64,000 bases of DNA, from NCBI GenBank assembly GCA_022828595.1, contig JAKGHH010000001.1:71482401-71546400 (forward strand), read 5' to 3'. Numbering within the stretch: the first letter of the stretch is position 1; each line of letters opens with the position of its first letter. The notes beneath the pieces are model-generated. The model was not told where the DNA came from and ran no database searches. It saw only the letters and a list, made by a program, of their open reading frames with translations. Of this stretch, positions 55,169-64,000 are shown in pieces. The translations under genes were made by a program, and so were the position numbers. The DNA comes from Nelumbo lutea. Its lineage: Eukaryota; Streptophyta; Magnoliopsida; Proteales; Nelumbonaceae.

Positions 55169-55631
55169 TATTAGACAATCTTGTATGCCCTTAGCTTCAA
55201 TCGGATTTGATGTACTTTTGTTATTTAGTGGAAATAAATTAAAGTGCATGTTTGATTCATGTTGTTTGGTAGGATTCGGTGTTCAAGATTTCCAAAGGGT
55301 TCTTGTGAAGAATCTAGTGTGTAGGACGCACCCGGCTGGTTCTGTTCCATCCACAGCTGTGTCATCTTCAGCAGGAGCGGATCTTGGTTACTTCTTTGGG
55401 CGTGAACACCAACTTTGGGTGATATTATTTCTCCAAATCAGGTATAATCCTTTCTGTGTCCTTTTGGTTCAGATCTGGTTTGTTTATGGTTCAAGTAGGA
55501 TTCTTGAATAATGTATTCTAAATTTAGGGAATATGATTCCCAATTGGAAGAAGGTAGGAAATTTTTTTTGAAATTCGCCCCCATTCCGCACCTTTCTTGG
55601 CGTCCATTAGATGGATCCTACCATTCTTTCA
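55169..55631 (+). mobile_element. C3 3' LTR, short form (463 bp)
   Basis: Starts tattagacaatcttg (TG changed to TA) and ends ctttca. Compared with the 1.9-kb LTRs of C2 it lacks about 1.4 kb of the middle. The donor-like CAG|GTATAA is at 55438-55446. Confidence 0.88.
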
Positions 55632-56881
55632 CGTCGGTACAGCCGTTCGTCTATTATGACATATTTGGCTACCTGGCGCTGCACCCTTCTGGCTGCATTG
55701 CGATCTGCAGGGAGGGTCCCATCTAGCAAGAAGCTCGCGTGTGGGTCGATCCAGCTCGGCTCTGCTTCAAGGATGGGAGCGACCTCCTTTGCCCCCCCGA
55801 GAACACTAGGCCGAGGTAAGTCCTCTATGTACATAGTTCTCATGGCGTTGTTACTGGTGCTGGCTAACCGGGACAAGGCATCGGCCTCAGTGTTCTCTGA
55901 CCTCAGGATTTGCTCGATGAAGTGTGACTGGAAGTTGAGTAGAGCCTCCTTTACCTTTGCCAAGTAGGTGATCATAGTTAGCTCGCGTGCTTCATATTCG
56001 CCCGTAACCTGGTTGACCACAAGCTGGGAATCGCTGCAGATAATTATGTGTTTCACTCTTACCTCTTGCGTTAGGGCCAGCCCGGCTATCAATGCCTTAT
56101 ACTCCGCCTTGTTGTTGGATGCCGCAAACTCAAAGCGTAGCGCGTATTCCAACTTCGTGCCACCCGGGCCGCGCAGGACTATTCCAGCCTCGCTGCCCCG
56201 TTGATTCGAGGAGCCATCTACGTGAAGGATCCAGGGCTCCTCATCCCAGTTCGCATTTGGCCTAACTAGGAGAGATGCCACCCTGGCTGCTGCCTCACGG
56301 GGTTTAGACTCTATTGGCTTGGGAGCTCCGGGCTCACCCGAACTGGGGATCTCGGGCTCAACCGGCCTGGGAACTTCAGAGCTGAACATGCACTCAGCGA
56401 TGAAATCTGCTAAGGCTTGGGCCTTAATAGCAGTTCGCGACTTATACTGGAGGTCGTACTCGCTAAGCTCGATGGCCCATTTCATCAACCGACCGAAGAC
56501 CTCGAGCTTGAGTAAGACTTTCCTCAGAGGTTTGTCGGTCAAGACGATGACAGTGTGAGCCTGGAAATATGGGCAAAGTTTTCGAGCTGCAGTTATCAGT
56601 GTGTATGCCAACTTTTATATCTACGGGTATCTCGTCTCTGCTCCCTGCAAAATTTTACTAACATAATAGATGGGTCGTTGGACCCGATCTACTTCTTTTA
56701 TTAGTACCGAACTGACCACCTCGTCGCTTTCCGAGAGGTACAATTCTAAGACATCGCCCTCCTCAGGCCTGGTCAAGACCGGCACACTAGCGAGGTATTT
56801 CATGAGCTCGTCGAACGCGAGCTGGCAGTCGGGGGTCCATTCGAACCCTTTGCCTTTAACTGCTTTAAAGAAAGCAGGCAT
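55632..56881 (-). pseudogene. gypsy RNase H plus second (archaeal-type) RNase H of G4
   Basis: Minus strand 56611-55632 is open over both domains. The first, gypsy RNase H, ends with LMKWAIELSEYDLQYKSRT. After a Pro/Glu-rich linker the second RNase H begins ILHVDGSSNQRGSEAGIVL and has the acidic residues of VDGSS, NKAEYKALIAG, CSDSQLVV and EADALSRLA. This double RNase H is the hallmark of Tat-lineage gypsy elements. The upstream part (56881-56621) is open in the same frame except one stop. It is the best copy of this domain here. The integrase that should follow is missing because of C3. Confidence 0.9.
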
Positions 56882-57696
56882 CAGTTTGCCGACTTGGACA
56901 CAAAGCGGCCCAGGGCGGCTATGCGGCCATTTAACCTTTGGACCTCCTTCAACTTCCGGGGTGGTCTCATGTCTATGATTGCCTTAATCTTGTCTGGGTT
57001 GGCCTCAATGCCGTGCCGGTTAACGATGTGCCCTAGGAACTTGCCCGAGGTGACACCAAAGATACATTTGTTCAGATTTAGTCTCATGTTGAATTGTCTC
57101 AGGATTTGAAATACAGAACACAAATCGTGTATTAATTTGTGCAAGAACTGTGTCTTGACGACCATGTCGTCTACATAGCACTCTATCTTTGTGCCAATTA
57201 AGGGTTGAAATAGCTTATTCACAAGCCTTTGAAAGGTTGCCCTAGCATTTTTTAATCCAAAGGGCATAACCTTGTAACAGTATAGGCCGAACTTTGTGAT
57301 GAATGAGGTCTTTTCCTCATTGGCCGAATCAATTCTGATTTGGTTGTTGCCCGAATAGGCATCTAAGAAGCTCAGCAACTCGTGCCCCAAGGTCGCGTCT
57401 ACCAAGCGGTCGATTCTGGGCAGTGGGAAGCAAACTTTTGGGAAGGCCCGGTTCAGGTCGGTGTAGTCAACGCACATGCGCCACTTGCCGTTGGCTTTCT
57501 TTACCAGAATGAGGTTGGCTACCCAGCTCGGGTAATGGACTTCTCTCACGAAGTTGGCTGCGAGAAGCTTCGCGACCTCCTCGTTGACTACTTTCCATTG
57601 CTCTGGGGCTAGGTTGCGTTTCCTCTGTCGAATGGGCCTAACTTCAAGATCAGTATTAAGTTTGTGAGTTATAAGGTTGGGGTCAATACCGAGCAT
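56881..57696 (-). pseudogene. gypsy reverse transcriptase of G4
   Basis: 272 codons open: KLLAANFVREVHYPSWVANL, GKWRMCVDYTDLNRAFPK, FLDAYSGNNQIRI, MPFGLKNARATFQRLV, catalytic YVDDMVVKT, GKFLGHIVNRHGIEANP. The usual GYNQI is GNNQI here. Protease lies in a different frame, so a frameshift separates them. Confidence 0.88.
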
Positions 57697-57787
57697 ATCG
57701 GTAGCGGACCATGCAAAAAATATCTAAATTTTGAAGTAAGAAACTTACCAGTTCGGATCGTAGAGGTTCTTGGATGAAAGCACTGAT

Positions 57788-58507
57788 CTATAGCATCTGA
57801 GCTGGGTCCACAGCTGAAGTTGGGATCGCGACCATTTCTTCTGTGGGCACAGCTCGTTCTTCGCTTTGCTCCGTAGGCCGCTCTAGCTCGAGGTCGTCGG
57901 CCACCTTGGTTTTTTCCTTCAGGGTGACAACATAGCACTTGCGGGACTCGAGCTGGTCGCCTCGCGCTACTCCCACACCGAAGTCTGTAGGAAACTTCAT
58001 TTCCAAGTAGTAGGTGGAGACCACTGACCATAGGACATGAGTGATTGGCCACCCTATTATGGCATTGTATGGGGAGGGGGTCGCGACCACCAGGAAATTG
58101 TGGTTGAGTCTGACCGCACAGGGCCATGTGCCGACTTCCACAGGTACTGTCACTTTCCCGAGGGGCCTGACTTCCTCTCCGTTGAAGCCCACTAGAGGAG
58201 TGTTTGCGGGTTTCAACTCGCTTCCCTGTAACTGAAGTTGGTCAAACGCTGACTTGAAGAGAATGTCCGCCGAGCTGCATGAATCAACAAGCATGCGCCT
58301 GACTTCGAAGTCGTTGATCCTTAGTTTTATGACAAGCGCATCATCATGGGGGTAGTGGACCCCTTGCACATCGTCTTTCGTGAAGAAAATCGGTTCCTCC
58401 GTCTTCGGCCTCTTCGGAGGGTTCTGCTCTTCTCGGGCAGCTTCACGAACTGACGCATGGGCTACTGTCGAAGTACAACCCACTACTACCGAACCTCCCA
58501 CTATCAT
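57788..58507 (-). pseudogene. gypsy protease and RT linker of G4
   Basis: 240 codons. The aspartic protease active site is MLVDSCSSADILFK: the usual DSG is DSC, which should abolish activity. The FLVVATPSPYNAIIGWPIT segment follows, then the linker to RT with LELERPTEQSEERA. Confidence 0.87.
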
Positions 58508-60381
58508 GTGGATGGTTCCCCGAACTGGCCTCTCTTCCGGAGGCTGTCTTTGTGACTATTCGGCTGGCCTGCTACTGACTCGGGAGCATCCTTGCCGTGC
58601 TCCCCTTGCCGACCTATCTTATTATTATTATTGTTATTATTATGCTATACAAAATTTCTTAAGTACCCGTGACGAATGAGTTCCTATATCTCGTCGTAGA
58701 GATTATTACAATGTTCAGTACTATGACCATGGTCTCTATGGAAACTGCTGTACAAGTTTTTGTTCCTCTCATTTGGGTTCCCTTTTAGGCGAGGTGGCCA
58801 CTTTACGTATGGGGCATCTTTGATCGTCACCAAGATCTTAGTCTGCTTCGTATTCAAGGGCGTGTAGCCTGTCCAACCTGCCACGGGAGCTCGAAACGGC
58901 TAGCTTGGTTTCGGCGCTCGAGCTGGATCCTTTCGGCTGTCTCCTTGATTGGGGAGTTCTTCTCTCTTTCTTTTTTCAAATCCGCCCCCAATCCTTTGGT
59001 TGATCTCCTCCTCTGTTCGCATGAACTTGTCCGCGAGCTTAAGGAACCCAACAATGGTCGCAGGCTGGTTGGCCACTATGTGCCACTTGAACTCCTTGTG
59101 TGTCACCCCCATCTTGGCCACCACGAGCTGAACTGCGGGGTCTAGGCATGGGATCTGTAGGCATGCATTGTTAAACTGCTTAATGTAATTGCAGATGGGC
59201 TCCCCTTCCTTCTGGACCATGCCGAGGAGGCTCTCCTTGGTTCGGGGGCACCGCTTGCTGGTGATGAAGTGCGCAGTGAATCCTGCACGAACTTGGCGAA
59301 GCTCCTTATTGACCCAGGGGCCAGGTTCCTGTACCAGGTGCGAGCCACTCCTCTAAAGGTGGTAGTGAAGGCTACGCACATACAGGACTCGCTGGCCCTA
59401 GCCAGGTGCATCTGGGACTGGAAGGCATCAACATGGTCACTGAGGTCAAAGGACCCATCATACTTGTCGAGTGGCGGCAGTTTGAAGTCCCCGGGCATAG
59501 GAACTACAAGGAGTTCTGATGATAGGGGGGAAGGAACTGAGAGGATAGGGGCAGCCTTTACCTCGTCCGAGATCGCTTCTTTACCTCGGAGCTCGGGCAG
59601 GACGCGAGTTGCAATTCGGCGGCTTCGCCGGTGGCGCCTCTGCTGCCTGGAAGGCCCGGCGTTGGCATTGCTTGCCTCGGTGTTTCCGAGCTTGATGGGC
59701 CTGGACTACTGGAGGGTGTCCGTGGCTAAGGCGCTGAACCGGTTTTCAGTGTGCAGGGGCCCGTCCTGAGAGCGCCAAGGTGATGCTAACTTGTTGGATC
59801 GGGTTCCTAGTCCACCGGCACGTGGCGAGGCAGGGGCAGCCACTCTCTCTCCCCTGCCAGGGGATAAGGCTTGGCTTCTAGAGGGGCTCCGAGCCTGGGA
59901 GGCCCAAGCTTGGGAAGCCAGGTGGGGGAGCCCGCCTTGAGGGGAGGGCTTGGCTCGTCTATCGGCGGGGTGTCGAGGTGGGAGTTGTGGCTGACTTTGA
60001 GGCAATTGGGGGAATTGTTGCTGCTAGTGGTATTGGGATACATGGTGCATCATCTATTGCTGGTAGATTTGATGTTGTTGAAACTGCTGCATTTGGGCTT
60101 GGATGGCCCGCATGCCATGCACCAGGTCATCAAGCTGGTTCTGGCTAGTTGTCGGGGGAACAATGGTTGGTTCAGCAAAGGTGGTTCCAACAGAGGGAGG
60201 AAGGGGGACGTTCATGGCAGGAAGATTCATGGGCGCCATTGTTCGTGGCGCATTCAGGCTGGGGATTCCATCCACCGGAAGGGGGATGGTGAACTGTCCG
60301 ATGCACACCACGGGGACTTGAAGTTATTCCCTGGTGGCGTTCATCTCCGTGCTACGTCCAGCATTGCTGGAAGAAGCCATG
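58508..60381 (-). pseudogene. gypsy gag of G4
   Basis: Start MASSSN at 60381 in the same context as in G2 and G3, an in-frame stop soon after, then the Gln-rich part (MRAIQAQMQQFQQ), gag core (FKLPPLDKYDGSFDLSDHVD at about 59490, WYRNLAPGSIRSF) and a zinc-finger motif whose first Cys is Ser (SSFHRDHGHSTEHC, about 58750). An interrupted Asn-codon run is at 58618-58642. Several stops and frameshifts. Confidence 0.82.
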
Positions 60382-60443
60382 GGTGTTGGGGTTTCTTAGA
60401 AAAAATGTGCTATGAAAGTTTTAGAGGGAAGCTTTTAGAAGCA

Positions 60444-60463
60444 TTCCCACAGACGGCACCAAT
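60444..60463 (-). other. primer binding site of G4
   Basis: Minus strand reads ATTGGTGCCGTCTGTGGGA immediately after the 5' LTR, the Asp-tRNA-type primer site of this gypsy group. Confidence 0.78.
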
Positions 60464-61242
60464 TGATGGAGCGCAATCCGGTCGGTCCTAGCTGTCAACG
60501 ATCTTGCCTCTTACTAGAGAAAAAGATGCCTGAAATGAGGAAGAATGCGAGTAGTCTTCGGGGAGGAACCTGGTGAGAGTGCTCCGAAGCTCAAGTTAGT
60601 ATTTTCTCAAAGGCAAGATAAAAAACCAAATGGCACAAAATTATAATGTACCTCCATTCTTGGGGGGAAGAGGGCCTTTTTATAACCACTTCACACACTC
60701 ACTCCCAAGCTCCTGTCAGGTCGGGTATCATTACCTCTGCACTTCTTCCAGTTCGGGTGTCATCACCTCTGATGGGGCAGACAACTGCCACTACTCTCTT
60801 TGTCAGAGTTGTCTCTGTAACTGGAGGTGACTGTGGCAGGTGGTCGTTGAAGTGCGGCTATCAAGTGTCAGATCCTAAGTCAGTCAGGCGCGCCGCCTCA
60901 TGATATGGACTCCTTTGGTGTCAGGTAAGGTTGTTCAGTTCGGCGGCCTGGAGACGAAGTGCCGGAGTGGTGTGCGAGGTGAAGTCTTGAGTTTGGATAG
61001 AAGTGTGGCCCGAACTACCCTGGGGTGGGCCAATTCGGGTTGTTGCCCTTTGCACTCCTCGTAAGGCTCAGGGTCAAAGGGAGAGTTCAGGCTCCTTTCG
61101 GGGAGCTCGGACCGCTGGTTCCTCCTCTCGGAGCTCGCGCCTTGAGCACACTGCCGTGCCGAGCTGTCACTCCTGTTAGGTCACCCTTAGTTGATTCCAC
61201 GTGTTGGGTGGCCAAGAGGTCGGGCCAAATCTTCCTCCATCA
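60464..61242 (-). mobile_element. G4 5' LTR
   Basis: 779 bp, bounded by tgatggagcg and cctccatca. The minus-strand TATAAAAAGG promoter box is at about 60673-60682. Confidence 0.93.
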
Positions 61243-61881
61243 GTTACCATATCGATTATAATAACAAAACATAATTAAAGCCAGAAAAATAGTATGAAAT
61301 AAAGATCTTTCATAATGTTTCAAGTTAGGATAGTGGGATGAAAATCGGAAAATGTGTCACATATCACCATTGCCAGGAAAATCAAACAGATTAGATATCA
61401 TAAGAAGAAAAAGTTCATCTCTAATTCACATAAACTACCTCTCACTGAGTATACGAGAAGTATTTCACATCCTTTAATAAAGAGGGGAGTTCTAATCCTA
61501 CATGAGTTACGGATCGTCTTCTAACAGCTAAGTACCTGAGTTCAATTACTTATTGTGTTGACTTTTAGTAGATAAAATATAAATATAATAAAATATTAGG
61601 GTATAGTAATCAACCCAACACGAGATCCATCCATTAAGGAATAAGGAGCTCGGAACCCAATATTCCATTCACTAAAAGAGAAAGCAATAAAACATTAACT
61701 TCAGCTATTATCAAATAATTCTCTATAGGGAATAAAGAGCTTGAGCCCGAGGTCAATTACCAGAAAATTTTGTCTACTTTTGACAATACATAATTCCATC
61801 AAAAGTGCCAAGTGATTTAATATTTATAGTTTACAATTCCAACATAGGTTCTTCAAGCTCATACTAAGCATTCACTGTAAC
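61243..61881. other. spacer between G4 and C5
   Basis: AT-rich sequence starting with the second GTTAC copy. I see no gene or repeat structure. Confidence 0.6.
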
Positions 61882-62442
61882 TGAAGGAATGAGAGATTCA
61901 TCATATAGATGGCCGAACCTTGCAGGAAGGTTGGGAAAATTTTCAAAAAAAATCCTCTCCCTCATCTGGGAATCACATTCCCTATTTTAGAAAATTTGTA
62001 TTTTCAAGGATCAATCTTAAACCCTAAATCGAACTAGATCTGAAACCAGAAGCAGTATAGAGATATACCTGATACGGAGAAACAATATCTCCCAATGAAA
62101 GTGTTCACGCCCAAAGAAAGACTCCAAAGACCTCTCCTTTTGAAGATGACACAGTGAATGTTGGAGCAGAATCAGCAGTGTTCATCCAACGAACCGAATC
62201 CTTCACAAGAATTTGCTGGAGGCTGTGAGCACGACTTTAGATCAGTCTTTCTCCAAAGGCTGATATCAAGATCCAATCTAGATCGTTCCTACTTGAAAGA
62301 GGAGATCAAACTGGCAGTGTGGCGGTGGCGGCCTGAGGGAGGCGGCAGAGAGAAAATATAGCAGTGATGCTATGTTCTCTCTTATGTAACTCTTGCTCTG
62401 AGAGTGAGGATGTGTTCATGCTAGAGGCTTCCGCCCCTCCTC

Positions 62443-62450
62443 CTTTTATA
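62443..62450 (-). promoter_or_regulatory. LTR TATA box of C5
   Basis: Minus strand TATAAAAG followed by GAGGAGG, matching the box in the C1 LTR near 22914. Confidence 0.55.
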
Positions 62451-62599
62451 ACCTTAAAGTGTCCACTTTAAGGGTATTACATAGAAACACACCACAATAA
62501 CATGAATCAAATATGTACTTTATTCATTTACAATAAATGTCATAAGTACATCAATCTAATTGGAGCTAAGGGCATACACTGTCTAACAGCTCCCACTTG

Positions 62600-64000
62600 C
62601 ACTTAGGTCCAATCTGGTATAAGCCGGAGTCTCAGACTTTCCACGTGTTTCTCAAACACTTTCTCCACTTATGCTACCTTTTAACATCAATCTCCCATAG
62701 ATTCAGTGTTGTCACACAACAGTGGAATGGGTGATGTGCAGAATTCCAAATTCCAAAATGAACACCTTCATTCATAAGGCAACCTCACTTACGGCAATGT
62801 GTTCGACTTCGGTTGTGGAATCTGCCGTGGACCCTTGTTTGCTGCTTTTTTACCAAATAGCACACGATCCTATCGTGAAAATATACCCAGATGTAGACTT
62901 TCTATCATCTGGATCTGACTACAAATCGGCATCAGTATACCCCTGGATCTGTAGTGAGCTACCACCGAATGCCAGACAAAACTCTTTTGTCCTTCGAATG
63001 TACTTAAGTATATTTTTCACAGCAGTCCAATACTCCTGCCCTGAGTTGGCTTAGAATCTGCTTACCACACTCACTGCTTGAGCGATGTCAAGATGAGTGC
63101 ACAACATGGCATACATGATGCTCCCTACGGCTGAAGCATAGGGAACGTCCTTCATGCCCTCAATCTCCTCAGAAGTCTTGGGAGACATCTTCTTGGAGAG
63201 AGTGACTCCGTGCCTAAAAGAAACATTTCCTTTCTTGGAGTTTTCCATGTTGTATCTCTTGACAATTTTGTCAATGTAAGCAGATTGGGAAAATCCTATT
63301 ATTTGCTTCGATCTATCTTTATAGAGTCGAAGGCCCAGTATATAGGAGGCTTCTCCAAGATCTTTCATGGAGAATTGCTATGAAAGCCATACTTTCACCG
63401 TAGTCAACATTCCTACGTCATTCCAATGAGTAGAATGTCGTCTACATAAAAAACCAAGAAAACCTTATCCCCAGTGGACTTCTTGTAAACATAGGGCTCA
63501 TCCGGATTCTACTCAAAGTCAAACTTTTTGACGGTAGAGTCAAACCGGATGTTCCAACTCCTAGAAACTTGCTTAAGTCCATATATGGATCTATTTAACT
63601 TACATATCATGTGTTCCTGACCCGCAGCTATGAAACCTTACGGTTGCTGCATATAGATAGATATCTTCAATAAGATCATTCAGGAATGCAGTTTTGACAT
63701 CCATCTGCCAAACTCGTAGTCACGGTATGCTGCTACAGCTAGCAGGACCCGAATGGATTTAAGCATGGCCATGGGAGAAAAGGTTTCCTCATAATCGATG
63801 TCCTCTTTTTGAGTATACCCTTTCACCACCAAACGAGCTTTGTAGATCTCAACCTTACCATCAGGGTCCTTGTTTCTCTTATAGATCCATTTGCAACCAA
63901 TTGCTTTTACCCTGGGGGGTGGATCTACTAGAGTCCAGACTCCACTGGTCTCCATTGAGTCCATCTCAGCTCTCATGGCATCTACCCACTTTAGGGAATC
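62600..64000 (-). pseudogene. copia pol remnant of C5 (RT and RNase H)
   Basis: RNase H at 62600-63050 is decayed, with deletions near 62660-62800. RT is recognisable at 63051-63368 (MKDLGEASYILGLRLYKD) and 63640-63976 ([34 protein letters not shown]). The YVDD region near 63440 is frameshifted. At 63509-63511 it has the same TAG before NPDEP as C2 and C3. The 5' part lies beyond the window. Confidence 0.85.

Larger units (their letters stand above)
52170..55631 (+). mobile_element. Ty1/copia element C3, 5'-truncated, nested in G4
   Basis: Plus-strand element beginning inside the protease-integrase junction and ending at the LTR terminus ccattctttca. It joins the antisense gene of G4 on the left and the second RNase H linker of G4 on the right, so the gypsy integrase was deleted with the copia 5' half. 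The original target duplication is therefore lost on the left. Confidence 0.9.
49644..61242 (-). mobile_element. Ty3/gypsy Tat-type element G4 with target duplication GTTAC
   Basis: Both ends are intact. LTRs are 49644-50421 and 60464-61242 (778 and 779 bp) and begin and end TGATGG/CCATCA. The 5-bp duplication GTTAC is exact at 49639-49643 and 61243-61247. Order on the minus strand is 5' LTR, primer site, gag, protease, RT, both RNase H domains, nested copia C3, remnant of the antisense gene, polypurine tract, 3' LTR. Integrase and the distal part of the antisense gene are missing, removed together with the 5' half of C3. LTR identity is clearly lower than in C2, so it is older. Confidence 0.95.
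61882..64000 (-). mobile_element. Ty1/copia element C5, cut by the window edge
   Basis: Minus-strand element with 3' LTR 61882-62588 (707 bp, tgaaggaatg to gtctaaca), polypurine tract AAGTGGGAGC and part of pol. The left flank is gtaac, the expected position of a target duplication that cannot be checked here. The LTR has a third length class compared with C2 and C3. Confidence 0.88.

Noticed and set aside
1..64000. tRNA, rRNA or organelle insertions
   Set aside because: I looked for tRNA-like cloverleaf anchors (GGTTCGAATCC type) and rRNA or plastid genes and saw none that hold up; the Met and Asp tRNA matches are primer sites.

Overview
This is plant nuclear DNA, almost certainly a repeat-rich angiosperm chromosome arm or pericentromeric stretch from a draft assembly (one block of exactly 100 N at 5324-5423). 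The evidence is the content: several nested Ty3/gypsy elements of the Tat type (gypsy RNase H followed by a second RNase H domain, an Asp-tRNA-type primer site, antisense gene next to the 3' LTR), Ty1/copia elements with an initiator-Met primer site, a plant LINE relic with zf-RVT and RNase H, MITEs, and a single plant F-box/FBA gene. I cannot name the species. I use these labels: G1-G4 for gypsy copies, C0-C5 for copia copies (no C4).

Layout: 1-468 copia LTR fragment C0; 469-5323 plus-strand gypsy G1 (RT to 3' LTR, 5' part missing); 5324-5423 gap; 5424-28798 minus-strand gypsy G2, interrupted by plus-strand copia C1 (9851-12475 and 21937-23486), whose 3' LTR is itself interrupted by full-length minus-strand copia C2 (12476-21936, target duplication ACTAC). 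28799-32702 is old intergenic DNA with a LINE relic. 32703-43693 is minus-strand gypsy G3 carrying a MITE (39541-40062). 43694-49643 is a low-TE island with the only apparently intact cellular gene, an intronless F-box gene at 46042-47244. 49644-61242 is gypsy G4 (target duplication GTTAC) interrupted by 5'-truncated plus-strand copia C3 (52170-55631). 61243-61881 is AT-rich spacer, and 61882-64000 is copia C5, cut by the window edge.

The most interesting feature is a gene on the strand opposite to gag-pol, between the integrase and the 3' LTR of the gypsy elements. Three copies (6304-8087, 33837-35894, 50966-52169) share a TATA box about 140-150 bp upstream of the ATG, a globular N-terminal domain resembling the plant family called putative gypsy type transposon (Transposase_28), a small GT-AG intron at the same codon, a basic NLS-like cluster just after it, and, in the two copies that extend that far, a second intron and a C-terminal coiled coil. 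All copies are broken. The same region holds tandem arrays (62 bp and about 105-110 bp units) whose copy number differs between elements.

The copia family shows a second pattern. C2 keeps one open frame of 1,289 codons from gag to RNase H, broken only by seven stops. Two stops are shared with other copies at homologous positions (before the integrase in C2 and C3; just before the YVDD region of RT in C2, C3 and C5, where C1 still has CAG). Most stops are TAG where the related copy or family has CAG, as expected from deamination of methylated CHG sites. No autonomous element is intact, and all polyproteins here are annotated as pseudogenes.
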